Origin: Qipengyuania sp. JC766
GTDB lineage: Bacteria; Pseudomonadota; Alphaproteobacteria; Sphingomonadales; Sphingomonadaceae
NCBI RefSeq assembly: GCF_040717445.1
Contig: NZ_JBFEFL010000001.1
Location: forward strand, 1,684,001-1,748,000
Length of the DNA: 64,000 bases
Direction: 5' to 3'
Shown here: in pieces, positions 53,324 through 61,700 of the stretch
Layout of the letters: each line of letters begins with the position of its first letter
Numbering within the stretch: position 1 is the stretch's first letter
Notes under the pieces: model-generated
The model's database searches: none
The model's input: the letters and a program-made list of their open reading frames with translations, nothing else
Told to the model about the DNA's origin: nothing
Translations under genes and position numbers: made by a program

Positions 53324-55813
53324 TCACTCCTTTTCCGCCGTCAGATCCACCCTACCCAGACGCAGGAGAGCTTCTCCGTTTGCCGGTACCCGGATGGTAA
53401 ACCTGGCTCCATTCTCTCGCAGCGTCACTTGGTACTCGCCGCCAGGTGCGAGGCCAAGCAACGAGAATCTTCCCGCTGAATTGGTGAAGAACGGTTGCGG
53501 TACGAATTCTTCATCACCCACGGCATTCACCGTTCCCGTTCCAAGAGCCACCGGTGCTCCGCCCTGTAACAGGAAGCCGGTGGCGCTTACGTAATATGCC
53601 GAACCAACCTCAATCTTGTAACCGGCACGATAGGGCGGATCGATCCTTGCCGTACCATCGCCAATATCCGCCCCAATGGCCGAGGCAGTCGTGTCAAATT
53701 GCACGTCCTGCCGATTATACGAAGCCAGATCTCCTTGCACCGCTGCTCCAAATTCACCGCTTTTTGCGTCGAAACGATTGTCGCTGAGATTACGCCCCGA
53801 AATTATCTGCGTGCCGCGCAGAGCGGGATGCGCATGCAGCAACGCGAAGGAATCGCGGATCGGGCGACCGATACCAAACGCTCCGTCCGCAAAAGCCAAG
53901 GAAGTACCGAATTGTAGCCTTGCCCGCTGCTGGTCACCAACCGCGCCGAGAGAACCACCGGAAGAAAGTAGCGTGGCGCGCGCATCGAACCGGTTGCCGA
54001 CATAAGTGACGCTTCCGTCCACGCTCGTTTGCCCTAGGCTGTCGACGAAGCCGAGATCCCATCCGATGCTACCGACATAATCGTCGACTCCGCGCGACAG
54101 GTTTGCCCGCAAGGTTTCGCTTCTACTACGATAGTCGACTGTGCCGCGGATAGGCCCGCCAAGCGCAAGCGAAACTCCCAGTCTGACGCCGAAATTGCTC
54201 CCAAAAATACTTCCGGTACCATACTCTACGCCAACAGTTCCGCGAAGCCGATCGGACAGGCGGTGAATTACGTCTATGAAAACCGTGGATCGATCTGATC
54301 TGCCCGAGATCCGGCTGTAGATTGCGCCGGCATTGGCGTAGGTATCTTCATCAAAACCCTTTGTGATGTTGGCGCCGATACTCAAGAGATCGAAGCTGAC
54401 GGGAATGATGTCGGCCAGGGTCCTGAAATTCTTCGATTCGTAGTCGATATTCAGATTGAACGAGGTCGCAGTAGCGAACGATCCTCCCGTCTGGAACCGA
54501 TAATTGCCGCGCGCCGCGTAGCCCGTACCGAATTCGCCTGTACTTGCCGCAACTTCGAGATCGATCGTCCCCGGGATGATCTGCGGAACCATCGTAGCCG
54601 CAATGGAGGCCGCCTGCGTAAGCTCGGAGACCTGCGCTGCGCCGCCAAGGATCATACTTGTGCCAAATGCCCGACGATACATGCCCGTGATGGCAAGGCG
54701 ATCCGTGTAGTCCGGTTCGAAATCGAGGGTATCGGCAAGGTAACCGGCCGCAAGAACATACTCGACCTCTCCCGGTGGAAGCTCAAGAGGCTCGTAGAAA
54801 AAATTGAGCGATATGACCTGCTCTCGGCCACCGGAATCGCGGATCAGCAATTGCACGTCGTTGTTGCCGAGTTGGACTGGCAGATTGGCAAGATCATAAC
54901 GCCCGGCGTCGAGCTGGAAGGTCTGGTAGCGCTCGCCATTCAAGAGGACTTCGACCGTCGATGAGTTGTCCAGGAATATCTCCCGTCCGCCCAGCCGCGC
55001 GACTGGAAGGTAGGGATCGAACAGCCGGCGGCGCCTCTCAACGGCTACACCGCCGATGAACGGGGTCCGCAGGAGCGGCAAGGTATTTACACGCAAATCG
55101 CCAGCGCTGAAGCGACGATATCGCTCCGCCTGGTCGTAGACCGCACGAACACCGCGGCGGTAAAAGCGATAGGAATCAGAGAACTGCTCGGTAAATGCGC
55201 CGTCATATTCCACAACTACGTCACCGACCCTCGTAGCGCCTTCCAGAAAGAGGTCGGGACGACGCAAACCCTCGCTCGTCGCATAATCCAGATTGACATT
55301 GGCGTTCAGGTAGCTGCTGACACGGGCAGGATCGATCACCGGAAGTGTATCGGCAGTACGTTCCGACCCGTATGCGCCAAGTGAGCGCAACTGCCTCAGG
55401 TCGCCGGGAATAGCTTGGATGACGAGCAGCAACTGTGACTGGTCGAACGTGATGTCTATGCCGATGGATTGCAAATCAGCGGGGCCGACGAACGAACGAC
55501 CGAATACCGCTTGCTCCAGCCGAGCCTGGCCAGTCTCATTTAGCAATGGGCGAAGTTCATTCTGCAGCGTGTTGCTGTCAATCCTGATTGGTGAAGACCC
55601 ATCCGTTTCGATGAGCACCTCGCCCAAGACCTGACTGCCGACTTGCAAAGGCACTGCGAAGGAAATCGAGCGAGCCGGCTTAGATTCCCTGTATTCCGGC
55701 TGTGAGGCTTGGGCAGGGATGGCGAAAGCGCTGCTGGAAAGCAACAACGCGACGATCAGCGATCCTCTCGCCGTCCGTCCCAGACTTTGAGTGTTTGCCC
55801 CCCCGGAACACAT
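53324..55813 (-). CDS. Fimbrial outer-membrane usher
   Basis: 829 residues, an FimD/PapC-type pore that exports and assembles pilus subunits. After a signal peptide (near ALLLSSSAFAIPAQA), the N-terminal domain ends near RAVYDQAERYRRFSAGDLRV. The plug/middle segment VEVLLNGERYQTFQLDAGRY is followed by the barrel (about 270-690) and a C-terminal domain with QGGAPVALGTGTVNAVGDEE and GRFSLLGLAPGGEYQV. This is the archaic/sigma-style usher group rather than FimD itself. It starts one base after the chaperone stop. Codons 4-6 contain a run of seven G's (C7 at 55798-55804 on the plus strand) that could be slippage-prone. Confidence 0.9.
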   Translation of the reverse strand: MCSGGANTQSLGRTARGSLIVALLLSSSAFAIPAQASQPEYRESKPARSISFAVPLQVGSQVLGEVLIETDGSSPIRIDSNTLQNELRPLLNETGQARLEQAVFGRSFVGPADLQSIGIDITFDQSQLLLVIQAIPGDLRQLRSLGAYGSERTADTLPVIDPARVSSYLNANVNLDYATSEGLRRPDLFLEGATRVGDVVVEYDGAFTEQFSDSYRFYRRGVRAVYDQAERYRRFSAGDLRVNTLPLLRTPFIGGVAVERRRRLFDPYLPVARLGGREIFLDNSSTVEVLLNGERYQTFQLDAGRYDLANLPVQLGNNDVQLLIRDSGGREQVISLNFFYEPLELPPGEVEYVLAAGYLADTLDFEPDYTDRLAITGMYRRAFGTSMILGGAAQVSELTQAASIAATMVPQIIPGTIDLEVAASTGEFGTGYAARGNYRFQTGGSFATATSFNLNIDYESKNFRTLADIIPVSFDLLSIGANITKGFDEDTYANAGAIYSRISGRSDRSTVFIDVIHRLSDRLRGTVGVEYGTGSIFGSNFGVRLGVSLALGGPIRGTVDYRSRSETLRANLSRGVDDYVGSIGWDLGFVDSLGQTSVDGSVTYVGNRFDARATLLSSGGSLGAVGDQQRARLQFGTSLAFADGAFGIGRPIRDSFALLHAHPALRGTQIISGRNLSDNRFDAKSGEFGAAVQGDLASYNRQDVQFDTTASAIGADIGDGTARIDPPYRAGYKIEVGSAYYVSATGFLLQGGAPVALGTGTVNAVGDEEFVPQPFFTNSAGRFSLLGLAPGGEYQVTLRENGARFTIRVPANGEALLRLGRVDLTAEKE

Positions 55814-55814
55814 G

Positions 55815-56606
55815 TCAGATGTCTATCTGCACCTTGATCGATTCATCAGTCAAAGACGTGTCCAACGGTAATCGAAATACACGGTTCTTGCCCGGAGCGA
55901 CTACGCCGACGCCGATCATTTTGGTGAGCTCCTCCGGCTGGAACTTGCGCTCGAATGGCTGCCCTTCGACAGTGGTACCGGTCAGTGTCCACGTCGACAT
56001 GCCGGCGAGCATGTACCTGTTCCCTTCATTCGCGAGGTCGATCTCCACCCCGGAAAAAGAACTCTCGGCGGGAGGATCGGCCTCCTCCTCAATGTTCGCA
56101 TCGAGTGTTGCAGCACTTTCGGATGAAATGAAGCGGGCCGAGCGAATGACCGGAGAGGGTCGCGACCCGTCTGGCACCACATTTGCAAGTACGTTGTAGT
56201 TGACGACGACCTGTACCTGCGATGTACCCTTTTCGAAATCCACGGGGATTTCGCGGATCGACATGTAATATATCTCAGATCTGGCGAGCGCAGCTTCGCC
56301 TACGTACTGGACGCGAAAAACCTGTTGGGAATTCGACTCGACGATAGCTTGCGCAGGAAATACGAGAAACTGGTCATCGGCTGGCGTGAGACTAAGTTCG
56401 CCCTGTGGCGAAATTTCACCGCGCATCATGCGCACTTCGTAGGGAATGTCCTTCGAACCGTCGTTGGTAAGCTCGACCCGCGCAACTGCCCCACGTCCTG
56501 CGGGCTCAAGCTCGAGGATCATGGGTGATACGCGAGATGCCTGACTGGCGACAGGAACAAGCGCAAGAGCCGCAGCGGCCAGGGACGAAAAAAGCCTAAA
56601 CTTCAT
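55815..56606 (-). CDS. Periplasmic pilus-assembly chaperone
   Basis: 263 residues with a signal peptide (MKFRLFSSLAAAALALVPVA, cleavage near SQA-S). Two Ig-like domains of the PapD family are seen: LEPAGRGAVARVELTNDGS, then IPYEVRMMRGEI, and the G1-type strand SNSQQVFRVQYVG before YYMSIREIPVDF. The second domain ends FRLPLDTSLTDESIKVQIDI. It would shield pilin subunits and hand them to the usher encoded just downstream. It is separated from the pilin gene upstream by 160 bases with a strong hairpin. Confidence 0.9.
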   Translation of the reverse strand: MKFRLFSSLAAAALALVPVASQASRVSPMILELEPAGRGAVARVELTNDGSKDIPYEVRMMRGEISPQGELSLTPADDQFLVFPAQAIVESNSQQVFRVQYVGEAALARSEIYYMSIREIPVDFEKGTSQVQVVVNYNVLANVVPDGSRPSPVIRSARFISSESAATLDANIEEEADPPAESSFSGVEIDLANEGNRYMLAGMSTWTLTGTTVEGQPFERKFQPEELTKMIGVGVVAPGKNRVFRLPLDTSLTDESIKVQIDI

Positions 56607-56717
56607 TACTCTTCCTCGCTGGCCCGCCTTCGGCAGGGTCCTTCCCCGACATTCGGTAGATTTGACAAATGAAGTTCGCCCAGTGGCTGGCGAAACTTTT
56701 ACAATTCATGAAAAGAA

Positions 56718-56743
56718 AAGGGAGGAGGCGAACCCCCTCCCTT
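56718..56743 (-). terminator. Strong UUCG-loop hairpin between pilin and chaperone genes
   Basis: On the minus strand AAGGGAGGGGG-TTCG-CCTCCTCCCTT forms an 11-bp stem (one G-T pair) with a UUCG tetraloop and is followed by TTTCTTTT. It lies 24 bases after the pilin stop. It can both stabilise the pilin mRNA 3' end and partly stop transcription before chaperone and usher. Confidence 0.85.
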
Positions 56744-56766
56744 CGATTATTGAGACCTGATTCAGA

Positions 56767-57318
56767 TCAGACAGCGCCAAGCGAAATCGTGGTCACCGCG
56801 GTGTAATCGCCGGCAACGGGACGCTTCGGGTTGTTAACCGTCTTGATCTGGATGCCGAGGTTTGCGTTCTCGTGGAAAGCACCACCCGGCGTGGTCGACT
56901 TCGTCTGATCCGAAGAAACCTTCATCTGAATCTTCGAGAACTGCGCACCAGTCTTGTCCTGATTTTCGAGCGCCAGATCGTAAACCAGCACGTTGGTGAA
57001 ATCGTTCGCATCGTTGGCCGCAACCGCCGCACCAGCAGCATTGACGAGCTGACCGGCGTCAACGGTGATGAGCGCACCATAGTTGCAACTCATCCAGAAC
57101 TGCTGCGTGTTCGATTCGCTGGCAGTCATGAGCAGGGCATCCGGACCGGCGCTGCGATCGATGTCGATGTCGAAGTTGATGTTGGCAGGCTTTTCAAGGC
57201 TGCATTCCGAAGGCACGGAAGCCTTGATCTCGAAATCCTTCGAAGCGGTTTCGCCCGCGAAAACCGGCGTAGCCGCCATGACAGAGACCGCGGCAGCGGC
57301 AAGAGCAAGCTTCTTCAT
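56767..57318 (-). CDS. Major pilin-like subunit
   Basis: 183 residues with a signal peptide (MKKLALAAAAVSVMAATPVF, cleavage AFA-G). The mature protein begins DFEIKASVPSECSLEKPANI, has two cysteines (Cys in SECSL and in WMSCNYG) for one disulfide, and ends with YTAVTTISLGAV, a donor-type strand. This is the spore-coat-U/archaic chaperone-usher pilin pattern. It is the first gene of the operon and, with the hairpin after it, probably the most highly expressed. GGAG lies about 9 bases before the ATG. The C7 tract at 57409-57415 is about 90 bases upstream. Confidence 0.8.
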   Translation of the reverse strand: MKKLALAAAAVSVMAATPVFAGETASKDFEIKASVPSECSLEKPANINFDIDIDRSAGPDALLMTASESNTQQFWMSCNYGALITVDAGQLVNAAGAAVAANDANDFTNVLVYDLALENQDKTGAQFSKIQMKVSSDQTKSTTPGGAFHENANLGIQIKTVNNPKRPVAGDYTAVTTISLGAV

Positions 57319-57640
57319 GAGTTAATCTCCATTGGTTAGTTGCCCACATGACATCTCCGAGCAGAATATCTTTTCCACCAGAGACTTAGGAGACGAAAAT
57401 TGTGGCCGCCCCCCCATTGGTAAACACACTGTTAGCCGAGACTCTTAATCGTGGCGAGTCATTCCCGAGGCAAATCCCCTAAAAAGCCGCCGCGAACGAC
57501 ATATGTGGGCGAATTTTCGTACGCTTCTTGGAAGGATGTGCGGGAGCGGGACAGTTCCACTCGATTTTTTTACCGACGGATAATAAGGGAGGTGCACCGA
57601 GCAGAGATAACATTGGTTCATCCAGACCCTCGGACAACCG

Positions 57641-57652
57641 CCCCCCCCCCCC
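57641..57652. repeat. Homopolymer of twelve C's
   Basis: A run of 12 C's (G's on the pilus coding strand) about 320 bases upstream of the pilin start. It is the longest single-base run in the window and the length expected to vary by slipped-strand mispairing. Confidence 0.9.
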
Positions 57653-57960
57653 TGCGATGGACTCGATCGAACGGCCGCCCCCGATTTGTGCGACGCATTG
57701 CTGGCAATGCAGCCGAACGCTCTTCGCATTGCGTCCACCAAACGAAGCAAGCCAAACACGGTAAAGTCGGAACGCAGAGACTGCGATGTCTTGATTTGGT
57801 GCGTCAAACTGGAAAATGCGGTGCCTCCCAGCGCCCCTTCCACACATGAACACGATAACCGGCGAGACCGCCAACTGCCAGTACCGTGAGCATGCCCACC
57901 GAGGCGAAATCGTCGTATCTTCATGAACTAAATGTGTGTATGGTCATTCTTATTTATATC

Positions 57961-57978
57961 TACAAGCTTATCCTTGTA
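57961..57978. promoter_or_regulatory. Inverted repeat TACAAG-N6-CTTGTA
   Basis: Perfect 6-base arms around cttatc in the AT-rich part of the pilus upstream region, 120 bases past the end of the LuxR-type regulator gene. Dimensions fit a LuxR-type dimer site; no proof. Confidence 0.4.
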
Positions 57979-58098
57979 TATTATGGTGTTGCTCTCGAGT
58001 AAAGAATTTATACAGGACAGCTTTTCATAATTACTGCGCTTGAACGCCGATTAATTCCGCTCCGATCTTCTGGTATAACCGGCCTTGCGTAAATGCGT

Positions 58099-58644
58099 TC
58101 AAAGCAGCCAGTCGCGTACCAGTGTCACGAGTTGTCCTTGCGAATGCGCTTGCGTAGCGCGCAGCGCGCTTTTCAGTTGGTTGCGGACGGTGTGGATCGA
58201 GCACTGTCTCGCACGGGCAATCTCCTGCAGAGAACGGCCGGCCACGAGATCGAGGGCGAGATTCATCTGCTGATCGGTCAGTGGGAGTGGATCGGCACTC
58301 GGAACGGGAAGCTCGCCTATCATATCGCTGGGACCACATGTCAGCGCGACTACCCGACAGGCAGTCCCGGATCGATGAGGCAGATGTACGTAGCGAACGA
58401 TCATGGGAGGCCCGCCCGGCAGGATCGCTAGCCGCGTTACGCTCGCGAACTCGGTTCCAGAAGAAACGTCGCTTTCGAAATCAGGGTGGAGCGGGCAATT
58501 TCTCGCTATGGCCGTACCTACTTCCTGAAGCGTTCCGACCGAGTAACCACCGGAGACGCCTTCCATCTTTCCTCCGGCGAGGATCGCACGGGCCCGGTTC
58601 GGAAAGACCACTCCGAGAATGGAGAAAAGCTCGTCGGAATCCAC
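58099..58644 (-). CDS. LuxR-type HTH transcriptional regulator
   Basis: 181 residues. The last 65 residues are a LuxR-type HTH: LTDQQMNLALDLVAGRSLQE, then ARARQCSIHTVRNQLKSALR. The first 110 residues (with PMIVRYVHLPHRSGTACRVV) are not a receiver and resemble no named sensor that I can identify; the general size suits a small ligand- or PAS-like domain. The gene lies between the giant autotransporter gene and the pilus operon, all on the same strand, so it probably controls one or both. It is of a different type from the degenerate-receiver regulator at 19275-19982. Confidence 0.82.
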   Translation of the reverse strand: MDSDELFSILGVVFPNRARAILAGGKMEGVSGGYSVGTLQEVGTAIARNCPLHPDFESDVSSGTEFASVTRLAILPGGPPMIVRYVHLPHRSGTACRVVALTCGPSDMIGELPVPSADPLPLTDQQMNLALDLVAGRSLQEIARARQCSIHTVRNQLKSALRATQAHSQGQLVTLVRDWLL

Positions 58645-58681
58645 TGGTCAAGCCTCCCCGCCGGACAGGTTCCCAAAAAGA

Positions 58682-58717
58682 AAGAGACGGAATTCCATCA
58701 TCGGAACTCCGCCTCTT
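58682..58717 (-). terminator. Terminator of the autotransporter gene
   Basis: On the minus strand a 15-position stem (two mismatches) with a 6-base loop, followed by TCTTTTT, ending 24 bases downstream of the autotransporter stop. A C7 run (58718-58724) lies between. Confidence 0.8.
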
Positions 58718-58740
58718 CCCCCCCCTTATGTCAGACCGGA

Positions 58741-61700
58741 TCAGAACCCGATCGTGACACCCGCACTGATGCTCGCCGCGTCGACATTGTCGCCTGTGGC
58801 GTAGCTACCGCGCAGGAACGCTCCGGAATTCGCTCCGATATCGGCGAACAGGCCGGCACCGATGGTGAAGTATCCTTCGGGATCGACGCCCTGAAGACGG
58901 AAACTGTTCGTCGGAGCGCCGAGATAGGCGACATCGCGGAACGAGCTGTTGTCATCGTCGAAGCTGTAGGCCAGCGTGATTTCCGGACGCAGTGTCGCCA
59001 GCCCTGCTTCGAACCGCGTGCCGGCACGCAGGCCCAGTGTCGGGGTGAACACGGTATCATCCGCATCTTCCACCACCAGGCTGACCGCACCCGCTTCTTC
59101 CTCGGTGAACCCGTCGAATTCGAACTTGCGGAACGAGACCTGACCGAAGGGCGCGGCCCAGCCGCCTCCGAAGTCGAACATGTACTCGGCCCGCAGGTCA
59201 CCGCGAAGCTCGGAACTGTCGAATTCGGCCAGCGCCGTACGGGACAGGGTCGGCATGGAGCGCGTCGCGTTCCAGTCGCTCCAGCCGTAGATCAGGTCGG
59301 CACCGACAGAGAAGTTGCCAAATCCCTGGCGGACATAGGCCCCAACCATCCAGGTGTCGGCCTGCGCATTCAGCAAGGCACCGTCGGTCTCGGCGTTGAT
59401 CCGGCCGTAGCCAAATCCGACACCGATCTCGCCATTGCCGGTGGCAATGCCGAACCCGCCCGAAGCGCCGTAATTGTCCACCTCGATATCGCGCGAACCG
59501 ACAGCTGTATCGCCTTCGAGCTCCACGAAATCGCCCGACGGTGCCAGCCAGATGTTCAACCCGCTGGCATCGGCCGGGACACGGCGCGAACTGATCGCAT
59601 CGACGAACGGGGCAGTGGTTTCCAGGTTCGTGAGCGAACCATAGAATTCGCCGGAAGCCAGTTCGTTCAAAACCGTCGTCGCCCCGTCCATCGTCAGAAG
59701 CGTATCCATTCCGACGAACAGGTTGGCGAAGTCCTGAGCCAGGACGAACTGGTCCCCGCCGAGGCCAATTCCACCGCCGGAACCGGCCTGGATCGTAGCG
59801 ATGACGTCCGGGAACGCCTGGCTGAGCGCCGCACCTGCCGCGACGGCGTTGCTGGTATCGCCTGCCGTTTCAAACCCGTCGCGCGTGGCGGTGGCGAACA
59901 GGATCGTCCGCCCCCCTTCCGTCCGGGTGGCAAGGTCGAACGACACGAAGTTCGATGCGGAATTCACATCCACAGTCGCGCTTTGGGTCAGGGTGCCGGA
60001 TACGCTGGCAATGTCGACCGTCTGCCCGTTGGTGAAGATACCGCCGGTCGGCGAAACCAGGGCAACGGTGCCCGACAGATTCATGTCACCATCGACCGTC
60101 AGGAAGCCGGTGCCCAGACCGGCAAAGGCCTGACCAAAGGCATTTTCCGGCGTGGTGAACAGTCCCGAGCCGAGGCCTATGGTCTGGACTGCGAGCGGAT
60201 TGGTCGAGGTGCTGACGCTTCCGAAGGCCGGATCGCTGACCCGGACCAGGGTGGGCGTGACGCCCACCGACAAGGTGCCGGTGGCCGACTGGCTGAAGTT
60301 GCCGTTCTGGTAGACTTCGACACCGTCGATAGCCGTAACGGAGGCATTCGTGCCGAAAAGCGGCGCCGGCAGCTCGACCCGTGAGCCCAGGACCAGCCCC
60401 GCAGCGTTGGCGATGTCGCCCCGCACGCCGAACACGCCGTCCTCACTCGCCGTCGCCAGCTGGATCTCGCCGCCATTGATCGCGAACGTGCCCAAGTCGA
60501 AGGTGTAGTCGGCAAGGACATTGGTATTACTGGTCGGGGCGAAATCCGCCCCCGTGATCAGGAACACGCCGTTGCCGGTCTTTGTCAGGCTGTCGACACC
60601 CAGGATGCGGGCACCGCCGGCATAGGCGGAGAGATCTCCGGCCGCGGCAATGCCTGGGTCAATGTCGCCGAATGCATCTTCCAGAGCCGCGATCGCATCA
60701 TCGCCGAGTCCCAGATAGCCGGACCCGTCGAGCGTGACGTTCGTCTCCGTGAACCGTTCGCCCGTCTCCTCGTCATATTCCGCGACGACCCCGCCGCCCG
60801 TAACCGAACCGGAATTGAGGCTGATATCGCCAAGAATGGTGCTGGTCCTGGCTTCGTCGTCGACATTGCCAAAGACCCCGGCGAGCGAAATCGTGCCGCC
60901 CACCAGACCGTTCTGCTCGACGGCGTATCCCTGCTCGATGGCATCGAACAGATCGAGCACTTCCTCTTCGCCGAACTGGGTCAGCGTATCGACCGACTGG
61001 GTCGTGTAGTTGTCAACACTGCCACCGAGCGAGAGATCGCCGCGCAACACGCCGTTGTTGACGACCGTCCCGTCGACCGCCTCCATGGATGCATCGCCAG
61101 TGACGAGCCCGTCATTGGTCAGCGTCGCACTTCCTCCGCCGGCTTCGTAGACGGTCGTCGTGGTGTCGACCCTGGTCACGTCACCGAGGTCGGTGCTGGT
61201 CGTGGTCGAGGACGTGTCCGCGTAGAGCGACGACAAGGCAATGGAACCGAAGATCTGGCCATTATTGGTCGCTTCTGCCGAGGTCGGGCTGACCACGTTG
61301 ACGAAGGCGTTATCCCCGTCGAATGCTGCCCCCCCATCGTAGCCGATCCGGCCGTTATTGGTGAGGCTGGCTGCACCTCCCACGACCGTGGACGATGACG
61401 TGGTCGTCTGTCCGGTGAGATCGGTGCCGGTATACTCCCCTTCCCGCGTGAAGGCAGTATCGGAGAAATACCCGCCGACTTGCATGCTGGCCCCGTTGGT
61501 GGCCGCAAGGACGGAACTGTCGGCGCCAATCGTGACAGTGGAGCCGTTAAGTCCCGCGACCGTGATGCCGCCGAAGTTCGCCGGGGTATCGAGATCGTCC
61601 GCATCGACGATCAGGCTGGCAGTGCCGCCCGTTGCGGTGGACGTTCTCTGCTCGGCGTCGGCAACCAAGACGCCGTTCTCGCGCTCCTGCTGCTGGGCAA

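Larger units (their letters stand above)
57319..58098. other. 780-base gap upstream of the pilin gene: C tracts and AT-rich leader
   Basis: Several overlapping open frames of up to 159 codons exist on both strands, but none has family-like sequence, a clear ribosome site or consistent codon use, so no gene is called. The gap carries a C7 tract (57409-57415), a C12 tract (57641-57652) and, near 57900-58060, the most AT-rich stretch of the window, which probably holds the pilus promoter or regulator binding sites. Confidence 0.55.

Noticed and set aside
57445-57924. Overlapping open frames of 130-159 codons on both strands around the C12 tract
   Set aside because: No ribosome site, signal peptide or family-like sequence, and composition is Arg/Ser/Pro-biased as in noncoding high-GC DNA.
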